From Oscillospiraceae bacterium (GTDB lineage: Bacteria; Bacillota_A; Clostridia; Oscillospirales; Oscillospiraceae), in assembly GCA_017936985.1 (NCBI GenBank), contig JAGBEM010000173.1:1-5387 (forward strand): 5,387 nucleotides of DNA, read 5' to 3'. Below the pieces are notes generated by a model, which was not told the DNA's origin, did not search any database, and saw only the letters and a program-made list of their open reading frames with translations. The translations under genes were made by a program, and so were the position numbers. This document shows, piece by piece, positions 1 to 4,651 of the stretch (its first letter is position 1; every line of letters starts with the position of its first letter).

Positions 1-626
1 GAATCGGTGAGGATCTTTTCCACTTCCTTTAGTGCCTGTGCAGGCACAACAAAGCTCATGGATCTTCCAATGGCGCTTTCTGCATGCCAGGTGCGCCGGG
101 CAAGGCGGAAGCCGTCCACTGCGATAGCGGAAACGGTTTCGTCCTCCACCTCGAACTTGACGCCGGTGTGGATGGGGCGGCCCTGGTTTTCAGAAACGGC
201 AAAAATCGTGCCGGAAATCATATCCTTCAGAGCCGTTTGGGGAATATGGACAGCCCGGCCGTTATCTACCTCAGGCAACTCCGGGTAATCCTCCGCGCTT
301 TCAGCGCTGATAGTAAAGGAAGCGTAGCCGCTGCGGATGGAGACTTTATAGCTTTCGTCCACCACAACAGTGACAGGGCCTTCCGGCAGACGGCGGATGA
401 TATCGCCAAAGAGTCTTGCCGGCAGGATGCAGGTACCGGTTTCGGTGATCTCCGCTTCGATGCAGTAGGAAATGGCAGTTTCCATATTATAGCCGGTCAG
501 ATTCAGATCATTTTCCGCTTTGCACAGGATACCTTCCAGGATGGAAAGGCTGCTCTTCTGGGCAACCGTCCGGCTGGCGATATTTAAGCCCTGGACCAGC
601 ATACTTTTTTCACAGGTAAAACGCAT
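1..626 (-). CDS. dnaN: DNA polymerase III subunit beta (sliding clamp), 5' part
   Basis: The ring-shaped clamp encircles DNA and tethers the replicative polymerase. About 208 codons are present; the family is usually 360-380 residues, so the C-terminal third or more lies beyond the left edge. The translation opens MRFTCEKSMLVQGLNIASRT, the usual DnaN start, and continues with recognisable clamp segments: LSILEGI, the domain-1/2 stretch ESAEDYPELPEV near residues 111-122, and VAVDGFRLA-type residues (AIAVDGFRLARR) near 174-185. Two in-frame ATGs occur, at 632 and 626. AGGA at 635-638 lies 2 bases from the first and 8 from the second, so the second is preferred and also gives the family-typical N-terminus. 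The gene is co-oriented with dnaA, with oriC between them and no hairpin terminator visible, so dnaA-dnaN readthrough is possible. No frameshift is seen. Identification is secure. Confidence 0.96.
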   Translation of the reverse strand, partial: MRFTCEKSMLVQGLNIASRTVAQKSSLSILEGILCKAENDLNLTGYNMETAISYCIEAEITETGTCILPARLFGDIIRRLPEGPVTVVVDESYKVSIRSGYASFTISAESAEDYPELPEVDNGRAVHIPQTALKDMISGTIFAVSENQGRPIHTGVKFEVEDETVSAIAVDGFRLARRTWHAESAIGRSMSFVVPAQALKEVEKILTD

Positions 627-645
627 ATACATTTTCCTTTCTGTC

Positions 646-681
646 AAAATAATATAGATATATATATTTATAGATCATTAA
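646..681. other. Candidate DNA unwinding element (DUE)
   Basis: Of 36 bases only three are G or C (657, 673, 676), and the centre is an alternating TA run. It lies between the trio array and the dnaN start, where melting is expected. The same stretch contains TATAAA- and TATATT-like hexamers on the minus strand that could serve a dnaN promoter, but no convincing -35 partner lets me place one. Confidence 0.72.
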
Positions 682-683
682 GG

Positions 684-701
684 CAGTAACCGTAACAGTA
701 G
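684..701 (-). promoter_or_regulatory. DnaA-trio-like array
   Basis: Read on the minus strand from the last DnaA box toward dnaN, the 18 bases divide into CTA CTG TTA CGG TTA CTG. The known trio motif, written on the complementary strand, is 3'-(G/A)A(T/C)-5'. Five of the six triplets fit (GAT, GAC, AAT, AAT, GAC) and one (GCC) does not. The array starts 10 bases from box 712-720 and runs into the A+T-rich segment, as in B. subtilis, where DnaA loads onto one strand through such triplets. The pattern is seen directly; the function is inferred. Confidence 0.7.
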
Positions 702-711
702 GAGAAATTTA

Positions 712-720
712 TGTGGATAA
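712..720 (-). promoter_or_regulatory. DnaA box, perfect, proximal to unwinding region
   Basis: The minus strand reads TTATCCACA, the full consensus. It is the box nearest dnaN and points toward the trio array and A+T-rich segment, which is the position of the box that anchors the DnaA filament in B. subtilis. Confidence 0.93.
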
Positions 721-751
721 GTGGGTTTTGCCTTAGAGCCGCAACGACTTT

Positions 752-760
752 TTATCCACA
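752..760 (+). promoter_or_regulatory. DnaA box, perfect
   Basis: TTATCCACA on the plus strand, followed by GG. The same flank is shared by several other sites in this origin. Confidence 0.92.
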
Positions 761-783
761 GGCAAGTTTGGAAAATTAATAAC

Positions 784-792
784 TTTTCCACA
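784..792 (+). promoter_or_regulatory. DnaA box, near-consensus
   Basis: TTTTCCACA differs from TTATCCACA at one position and still fits the relaxed consensus TTWTNCACA. It is followed by GG like its neighbours. Confidence 0.75.
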
Positions 793-798
793 GGCTGT

Positions 799-807
799 TT
801 TGGATAA
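799..807 (-). promoter_or_regulatory. Possible weak DnaA box
   Basis: The minus strand reads TTATCCAAA, one mismatch from the consensus at a normally conserved C. It lies between two better boxes and could be a low-affinity site. Weak on its own. Confidence 0.45.
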
Positions 808-821
808 CTTTTTGCTGCCTT

Positions 822-830
822 TTATCCACA
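822..830 (+). promoter_or_regulatory. DnaA box, perfect
   Basis: TTATCCACA on the plus strand followed by GG; central in the cluster. Confidence 0.92.
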
Positions 831-858
831 GGTTATCCTTCCACATTCCACAGGAGGC

Positions 859-867
859 TGTGGATAA
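859..867 (-). promoter_or_regulatory. DnaA box, perfect, abutting dnaA stop
   Basis: The minus strand reads TTATCCACA starting only one base past the dnaA stop codon (871-869). It is the box farthest from the unwinding segment. Confidence 0.92.
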
Positions 868-868
868 T

Positions 869-2182
869 TTAGAGCAAGCTGTTGATATTTGCCGTGATGT
901 CCCGGATGTTGTTCTGCAAGGTCACATTGCTCTTTTTCAGCTCGCTTTCCACCTTGGTAATGGCGTAGTGCACGGTGGAATGGTCACGGGCAAATTCCTG
1001 ACCGATGTCCGGCAGGCTCAGATTTGTCAGCTTCCGGACCAGATACATAGCCACCTGTCGGGCTTCTGCAATTCCTTTCGATTTATTGGAGCCCCGCAGA
1101 GCGATCTCGTCTACAGAGTAGAACTTACAGACCTGGCTGATGATCAGGCTGGGGGTGGGCAGGGCGTTGCCTTCTACCTTGAACATATCGTCGATGGCTC
1201 TGGAAATATTGGCAAGATCCAAGGGCATATTGTTCAGCTCCTGATAGGCCAGGATCTTTTTTACAGTTCCTTCCAGCTGACGGATGTTATTGGTGATATT
1301 GATGGCAATATAGTTGCACACATCGTCATCCAGATTCAGATCCAGACTCTTGGCCCGCTTGCGGATGATGGCCATACGGGTCTCGTAATCCGGGGGCTGA
1401 ATGTCCACCGTCAGACCCCACAGGAAACGGCTCTTCAGCCGATCCTCCAGCGTCAGCATATCGTCTGGCTTCCGGTCGGAGGTCAGCACGATCTGCTTGC
1501 GGTCCTCGTAGAGCTTGTTAAATGTATGGAAAAATTCCTCCTGGGTAGCTTCCTTGCCGGCGATGAACTGAATATCGTCCACCAGGAACAAGTCGGCTTC
1601 CCGGTATTTACTCCGGAACTCAATATTTTTACCGGTCTGGATAGCAGTGATCAGCTCGTTGGTGAACTGATCGCCCTTGATGTAGACCACATTGGCGTCG
1701 GGCTTGCGCTGGCGCAGGCCGTTGGCGATGGCGTACAGTAGGTGGGTCTTACCCACGCCGGGAGGGCCATAGATAAACAGGGGGTTGTACGCCTCGCCGG
1801 GATGGTTGGTAACTGCCAGTGCCGCACCGTGGGCGATCCGGTTGGAGCTGCCTACGATGAAATTATCAAAGGAAAATTGGGGGTTGAAGTCGATGGAGGT
1901 GGGAACTTTGTCCTTGTTTTGATAGTCCTCCAGTTCTTTTTCACCCAGAACCACCACTTTGGCATCGGAATTGAACAGCTCTTTCAGAGCGTCTTCCACA
2001 TAGGCGGCGTAGCGGCGCTGGATCATGCTTACATGAAACTCGTTTGGTGTGTACAGAACCAGCTGTTCTTCGGTCATTTCGATGACCTCGGTATCTTCAA
2101 AACAGGACGAAACCACCGTAGAGGTCAGATGCTCCTCAAGGTAGTTGATGACCTTTGCCCAGGCATAGGAAGCAGCGGACAT
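869..2182 (-). CDS. dnaA: Chromosomal replication initiator protein DnaA
   Basis: This AAA+ ATPase binds DnaA boxes, melts oriC and recruits helicase. It has 437 residues, close to the family norm (B. subtilis about 446). Domain I spans about 1-80 (YTPNEF at 44-49) and the linker is very short (about 81-100). Domain III has Walker A GPPGVGKTH at 139-147, Walker B LFLVDDIQF at 198-206, the arginine-finger motif LKSRF (Arg252) and sensor-2 NNIRQLEG (Arg301). Domain IV carries the signature RDHSTVHYA at 399-407. Slight departures from the usual text are SRFLWGL where SRF(E/G)WGL is common, and no Trp in the domain-I 'TWF' position (SSCF instead). The start has AAAGGAG six bases upstream of ATG. 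The stop sits one base from a DnaA box. The gene is transcribed toward oriC. It appears to have its own promoters, since a strong terminator separates it from rsmG. Confidence 0.98.
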   Translation of the reverse strand: MSAASYAWAKVINYLEEHLTSTVVSSCFEDTEVIEMTEEQLVLYTPNEFHVSMIQRRYAAYVEDALKELFNSDAKVVVLGEKELEDYQNKDKVPTSIDFNPQFSFDNFIVGSSNRIAHGAALAVTNHPGEAYNPLFIYGPPGVGKTHLLYAIANGLRQRKPDANVVYIKGDQFTNELITAIQTGKNIEFRSKYREADLFLVDDIQFIAGKEATQEEFFHTFNKLYEDRKQIVLTSDRKPDDMLTLEDRLKSRFLWGLTVDIQPPDYETRMAIIRKRAKSLDLNLDDDVCNYIAINITNNIRQLEGTVKKILAYQELNNMPLDLANISRAIDDMFKVEGNALPTPSLIISQVCKFYSVDEIALRGSNKSKGIAEARQVAMYLVRKLTNLSLPDIGQEFARDHSTVHYAITKVESELKKSNVTLQNNIRDITANINSLL

Positions 2183-2200
2183 AATAGGCTCCTTTCGTTG

Positions 2201-2242
2201 CGTATTTTTCCGGTATAGCAGACAAAAACCGGCAAAAATGCG
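2201..2242 (-). other. Imperfect hairpin in dnaA leader
   Basis: In the minus-strand transcript the arms 2242-2229 (ends in GCCGG) and 2213-2201 (starts CCGGAAAAAU) pair over about 12 bp with one bulged G and one A/C mismatch, around a 15-base loop. The hairpin lies between the upstream dnaA promoter and the Shine-Dalgarno sequence, and a possible second -10 lies in the loop. It lacks a U-tract, so it is not a terminator. It could affect translation or transcription of dnaA; no function is shown. Confidence 0.4.
2212..2220 (-). promoter_or_regulatory. Possible second dnaA promoter (extended -10)
   Basis: The minus strand reads TGCTATACC, a TGn-TATAAT-like extended -10, placing a start near 2205, about 23 bases before the ATG. 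No good -35 is present at 16-18 bp, so this is tentative. Confidence 0.35.
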
Positions 2243-2260
2243 AATATTTTCTCACCCTAA

Positions 2261-2289
2261 ATTTTATCACATTTGTATGTAAAAAACAA
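2261..2289 (-). promoter_or_regulatory. Likely dnaA promoter
   Basis: On the minus strand, TTGTTT (2289-2284) lies 17 bp from TAAAAT (2266-2261), which is preceded by TGA as an extended -10. The predicted start near 2254 gives a leader of about 70 bases. The -35 is poor in its second half, and the extended -10 compensates. It lies just downstream of the rsmG terminator, as expected for an independent dnaA unit. A poor DnaA-box-like 9-mer (TTTATCACA, 2263-2271) overlaps the -10. Confidence 0.6.
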
Positions 2290-2307
2290 GGTTTTTTTGA
2301 CGATATA

Positions 2308-2352
2308 CAATATAAAATAAGAATAACACCGCACCCATTTGGGTGCGGTGTT
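2308..2352 (-). terminator. Intrinsic terminator after rsmG
   Basis: A perfect 12-bp stem (AACACCGCACCC at 2325-2336 against GGGTGCGGTGTT at 2341-2352) closes a 4-base loop. On the minus strand it is followed by a T-rich tail (ATTCTTATTTTATATT). It begins two bases after the rsmG stop codon. This ends the DUF3810-rsmG operon and insulates dnaA. On the plus strand the stem is followed by mixed sequence, so it is one-directional. Confidence 0.9.
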
Positions 2353-2354
2353 GA

Positions 2355-3056
2355 TCACAGCGGAGTTTGTTTGATTTTGGCGTAGCGCCGAGGATACTGG
2401 GAAGGCGTGGGAGAGACTTTTCGCAGGACGATCACAGAATGCTGTGCGCCGTCTATGGAGAAATCCAGAATTTTTTCTACCTTCAGACCCAGTTTTTTTA
2501 CGGCATTTTTCGCCTCGTCCAGTTCTTCTCTGGCGGCGGAGCCTTTCATAGCCAGCACTGCGCCGCCTACTTTTACAAAGGGTGCGGTGAGCTCCAGCAG
2601 GATATTCAGCCGGGCTACTGCCCGGGATGTGGCGTAATCGAACTGCTCCCGGTACCTGGGGGCAGCTTCCTCGGCTCTGGCGGTGACGCAGGTGGCATTG
2701 ATTCCCAGGGTGGGTAAGATCTCTTCCAGCCACTTGACCCGCTTACCAAGGCTGTCCAGCAGGGTCACATGGGTGTTTTTGCTAGCGATGGCGATAGGAA
2801 CGCCGGGAAAACCGGCGCCGCAGCCCACGTCGATAAGGGTTTTACCGCTTAAATCTTCCGCGGTGAGGACGCTCAAGCTATCCAGCAGATGCAGCTTTGC
2901 CACCAGTTCCGGTTCTGTGATGGCGGTCAGATTCATGACCTCGTTTTGCTTGATCACTGCCTGACCGAAAGCGCAAAGGGTCTGGATCTGGCTTTCTTCC
3001 AGGGGAAGTCCCAGCTCCGGCAGTCCCAGGCACAGGGTTTCACGCATTTTTTCCAT
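2355..3056 (-). CDS. rsmG: 16S rRNA (guanine527-N7)-methyltransferase RsmG
   Basis: This SAM-dependent enzyme makes m7G527 in 16S rRNA; its loss is known to give low-level streptomycin resistance. It has 233 residues, normal for the family (B. subtilis 239). Visible motifs are NLTAI at 42-46, HLLDS at 56-60, the SAM-binding loop DVGCGAGFPG at 76-85, TSRAVA at 143-148 and the basic C-terminal tail PRRYAKIKQTPL. The ATG follows the upstream gene's TGA by one base (TGATATG), and only a weak AGGT precedes it, so translation is probably coupled to the DUF3810 gene. A second in-frame ATG at 3047 is possible but the longer form is preferred. rsmG is commonly near oriC, usually with mnmG/mnmE and divergent from dnaA; here it is directly upstream of dnaA and co-oriented. 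Confidence 0.96.
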   Translation of the reverse strand: MEKMRETLCLGLPELGLPLEESQIQTLCAFGQAVIKQNEVMNLTAITEPELVAKLHLLDSLSVLTAEDLSGKTLIDVGCGAGFPGVPIAIASKNTHVTLLDSLGKRVKWLEEILPTLGINATCVTARAEEAAPRYREQFDYATSRAVARLNILLELTAPFVKVGGAVLAMKGSAAREELDEAKNAVKKLGLKVEKILDFSIDGAQHSVIVLRKVSPTPSQYPRRYAKIKQTPL

Positions 3057-3057
3057 A

Positions 3058-4218
3058 TCAGTTACCTAAATCCACCTGGTTTTTATCCAGAGGGTCAAAC
3101 TGCTGCACTTCGTCCTGATGCTCCGGCAGGTAGATCTCCTGCAGATGCCAGCTGACCAGCAGGTCGCAGACCTCACTGTAGGAAGCGGTGCCGCTTTCGT
3201 CGCCGCTGACTTTGATATAGGTATCGTTTACGGAATTAGCAAGATTCGAGGCATTATCGTCCATATTGGCTGCGTAGAATGCCTTGTAATCCTGCAGATC
3301 AGCCAGAAGAGACTCGTTGATGCCGCTGTAGATATTGCTGGCTGCATTGTCTGCAGCAGAAGTTTTCACGCTAATCAAAGCGTTGTAGCAGTAGCGGAAA
3401 GCCATAAAATAGCCGGAATACTGGAAAACAGGGTCATTGTGGACCCGGCAGGCCAAAAATGCCGCCAAATTGGCATCCCGCTCCAGGCTGATGCACATCC
3501 GGTGGGCCATTTCGTGGCACATGGTAAAGGGGAGGCTGACAACGGGAATATTAGGATTAACGGCGGCTTCGCCGGTCAAGGGCATAGTCACGCCGGCAAT
3601 ACCCATGGAAGTGTACAGGTCTGCCCAGCCAAGCTCTTTCACAGGCACGGTAGAACCGGCAAAGACCGAGAAGGAATAATCGTAGGTCAGTGTTTTGTAG
3701 CCTTCTCCGGCGGATTCTGCCATTTCCTGGAAGGTGGGGTAATCGGGCTTGCCGTCCTCTGTCCGGGGGATTTGCAGCGCCAGCTGATTTGCCATATCCC
3801 GGAAGTATTCCGTGGCATTGGAAAGCTCAGTGACGGTGTAAGTCTCGTCTGCAACGCTCAGGCGGATGTCGTCTGCCAGAGGGCCGGCATAGTTGTTAAG
3901 ACCGTACATACCGGTGTGCAGGGTAAAGAGCAATGTGCCGCCGGCCAGAACCCAACCCAGCCATTGGAAAAAGTTCCATTTAAAGATGATCATCAGCACG
4001 ATGGATGCAATTGCGATGATCACCAGCAGGATCGCCAGCACCTGCCACAGGCAGAAGCTGACGCTGCTGCTCCAGTCGGCAAGGGTCGTTTGGATCAAAC
4101 GGGTAAAATAGGGATAGATCATGTCCACCAGAACACTGTGGGTCCGGCAAAACTCACCCAGAGCCCAGGTAATGGCGGCAAGGATCGCCGCAGTTAAATA
4201 TCCGCGCCAATATTTCAA
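3058..4218 (-). CDS. DUF3810 family membrane protein, putative zinc metallopeptidase
   Basis: I read a 386-residue protein from a TTG start. AAGGAGG lies 8 bases upstream of this TTG. An in-frame ATG at 4278 would add 20 residues but falls upstream of the predicted transcription start, so it is not used. Three hydrophobic segments lie at about 8-24, 54-79 and 84-106, followed by a large soluble domain. That domain contains HEMAH at 235-239, an HExxH zinc-binding and catalytic motif, followed by ERDANLAAFLAC at 246-257. In DUF3810 relatives I recall the second motif as DEANFLAFLA, whose Glu would be the third metal ligand; here that place is Asp248. So a membrane-anchored gluzincin-like peptidase is plausible, but activity and substrate are unknown. 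The gene forms an operon with rsmG (one-base gap). No clear link to ribosome methylation is evident. The family call rests on motif and topology recognition. Confidence 0.82.
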   Translation of the reverse strand: MKYWRGYLTAAILAAITWALGEFCRTHSVLVDMIYPYFTRLIQTTLADWSSSVSFCLWQVLAILLVIIAIASIVLMIIFKWNFFQWLGWVLAGGTLLFTLHTGMYGLNNYAGPLADDIRLSVADETYTVTELSNATEYFRDMANQLALQIPRTEDGKPDYPTFQEMAESAGEGYKTLTYDYSFSVFAGSTVPVKELGWADLYTSMGIAGVTMPLTGEAAVNPNIPVVSLPFTMCHEMAHRMCISLERDANLAAFLACRVHNDPVFQYSGYFMAFRYCYNALISVKTSAADNAASNIYSGINESLLADLQDYKAFYAANMDDNASNLANSVNDTYIKVSGDESGTASYSEVCDLLVSWHLQEIYLPEHQDEVQQFDPLDKNQVDLGN

Positions 4219-4266
4219 AGGAATGACCTCCTTTATGGGAAAAGTAAAAGGGATATACCTTTTTAT

Positions 4267-4295
4267 AGTATAGCACATTTTTAAGCGCTTGTCTG
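4267..4295 (-). promoter_or_regulatory. Promoter of the DUF3810-rsmG operon
   Basis: On the minus strand, CAGACA (4295-4290) lies 17 bp from TATACT (4272-4267), which is preceded by TGC (extended -10). The predicted start near 4260 leaves a leader of about 42 bases to the TTG start codon. The spacer contains the 8-bp palindrome AAGCGCTT (4283-4290), the kind of core seen in LacI/CcpA-family operators. The rest of a cre consensus is poorly matched. Confidence 0.7.
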
Positions 4296-4336
4296 CCCCT
4301 ATTTTTTAATTTTTCATAAATTCAGAAAAGAATGGG

Positions 4337-4540
4337 TAAATTTTGGTTCGAGGAGCTGTTAATCGTAAATGCAATAGACCACCTGTCATTCCGAGCCAGT
4401 GCGCACACTGGCGTGGGAATCTCCCAATTAGAGTGAAAATGTAACGAAAAGCACTCTGAAGAGTTAGGGGATTGCCACACCAGCCTGCGGGCTGGTTCGC
4501 AATGACGCCTCTATTTAACAGCTCGCTAAAACCTAATTTG
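4337..4540. repeat. MITE-like nested inverted-repeat element, non-coding
   Basis: The outer arms (4337-4362 and 4515-4540) are inverted copies. They share a perfect 10-bp GAGCTGTTAA at 4353-4362 against its complement at 4515-4524, then an imperfect extension to AAATT at the ends. Inside, two 37-base segments (4385-4421 and 4470-4506) are inverted copies with 29 of 37 matches, beginning GTCATT and ending AATGAC. Each folds on its own into a 7-bp hairpin: GCCAGTG/CACTGGC with loop CGCA (4395-4412), and ACCAGCC/GGCTGGT with loop TGCG (4479-4496). A third hairpin sits in the middle (AGAGTG 4430-4435, CACTCT 4452-4457). No credible gene lies in it and no clear target-site duplication is visible. 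Such GTCATT...AATGAC palindromic units are, from memory, dispersed repeats in Clostridia. Copy number cannot be seen here. Confidence 0.72.
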
Positions 4541-4556
4541 AAAAAATTTTTGTATA

Positions 4557-4571
4557 TGCGAATAATTCCTA
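4557..4571. promoter_or_regulatory. Possible second PerR/Fur-type site, upstream of -35
   Basis: A 7-1-7 arrangement with inner arms GAAT-A-ATTC abuts the perR -35. The arms TGCGAAT and ATTCCTA match the TAAGAAT/ATTCTTA pattern of the main operator at 5 and 6 of 7 positions. Its centre is 55 bp from that of the main site. Weak; inferred by comparison only. Confidence 0.35.
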
Positions 4572-4600
4572 TTGACAAATAAATAATCCTGTGTTATACT
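4572..4600 (+). promoter_or_regulatory. Strong sigma-A promoter of the perR operon
   Basis: A perfect -35 TTGACA (4572-4577), a 17-bp spacer and -10 TATACT (4595-4600) preceded by TGT give a near-ideal housekeeping promoter. The start is expected near 4607, giving a leader of about 45 bases. Confidence 0.88.
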
Positions 4601-4607
4601 CAGTCCA

Positions 4608-4630
4608 TAAATAAGAACAATTCTTATTTA
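4608..4630. promoter_or_regulatory. Likely PerR operator (autoregulatory)
   Basis: Perfect 10-bp inverted arms TAAATAAGAA (4608-4617) and TTCTTATTTA (4621-4630) flank the centre CAA. Seen as 7-1-7, the site is TAAGAAC-A-ATTCTTA, one change from a symmetric Fur/PerR-family box. It covers the predicted transcription start, so a bound repressor would block initiation. An AT-only RNA hairpin is also possible, but the position and the regulator gene directly downstream favour an operator. Confidence 0.72.
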
Positions 4631-4651
4631 ACTACTGACAGGAGGGCCGAC

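Larger units (their letters stand above)
640..868. other. oriC: Chromosomal replication origin (oriC), dnaA-dnaN intergenic
   Basis: The spacer between dnaA and dnaN carries four perfect TTATCCACA boxes in both orientations, two near-matches, a triplet array and a very A+T-rich segment beside dnaN. Read on the minus strand the order is box cluster, last box (720-712), 10-base gap, trio array (701-684), A+T-rich segment (681-646), dnaN. This matches the unwinding-side architecture known from Bacillus subtilis. In many Firmicutes a second box cluster lies upstream of dnaA. Here the 172 bases upstream of dnaA hold no perfect box, so the origin may be one-part. That inference is limited to this window. 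Confidence 0.9.

Noticed and set aside
84..587. Plus-strand frame of 167 codons in the dnaN region
   Set aside because: The minus strand here encodes clear DnaN sequence; this is its antisense.
844..852. CATTCCACA as an additional DnaA box
   Set aside because: Two mismatches to even the relaxed consensus; kept only as part of the shared TCCACAGG pattern.
800..1741. Long plus-strand open frame of 313 codons
   Set aside because: It lies entirely antisense to dnaA and oriC, has no family-like sequence and no ribosome-binding site at its start; it is a shadow of the dnaA coding strand.
2204..2239. Leader inverted repeat as a terminator or riboswitch
   Set aside because: No U-tract follows it, and no known riboswitch core is recognisable in the short leader.
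2257..2733. Minus-strand frame of 158 codons overlapping rsmG and the terminator
   Set aside because: It is an out-of-frame reading of rsmG that runs through the terminator hairpin into the dnaA promoter.
3037..3044. GTTTCACG, resembling half of a parS site, close to oriC
   Set aside because: Only one half of the 16-bp palindrome is present and it lies in rsmG coding sequence; the other half does not match.
3118..4197. Plus-strand open frame of 359 codons opposite the DUF3810 gene
   Set aside because: Composition is antisense-like (rich in G, Q, H, V without domain text), and the opposite strand has the membrane segments, HExxH, promoter and RBS.
4306..4578. Minus-strand 90-codon frame across the repeat
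   Set aside because: It consists almost entirely of the nested inverted repeat, has no domain or convincing RBS, and would start within the perR promoter. Such repeat-derived frames are often misannotated as hypothetical proteins.
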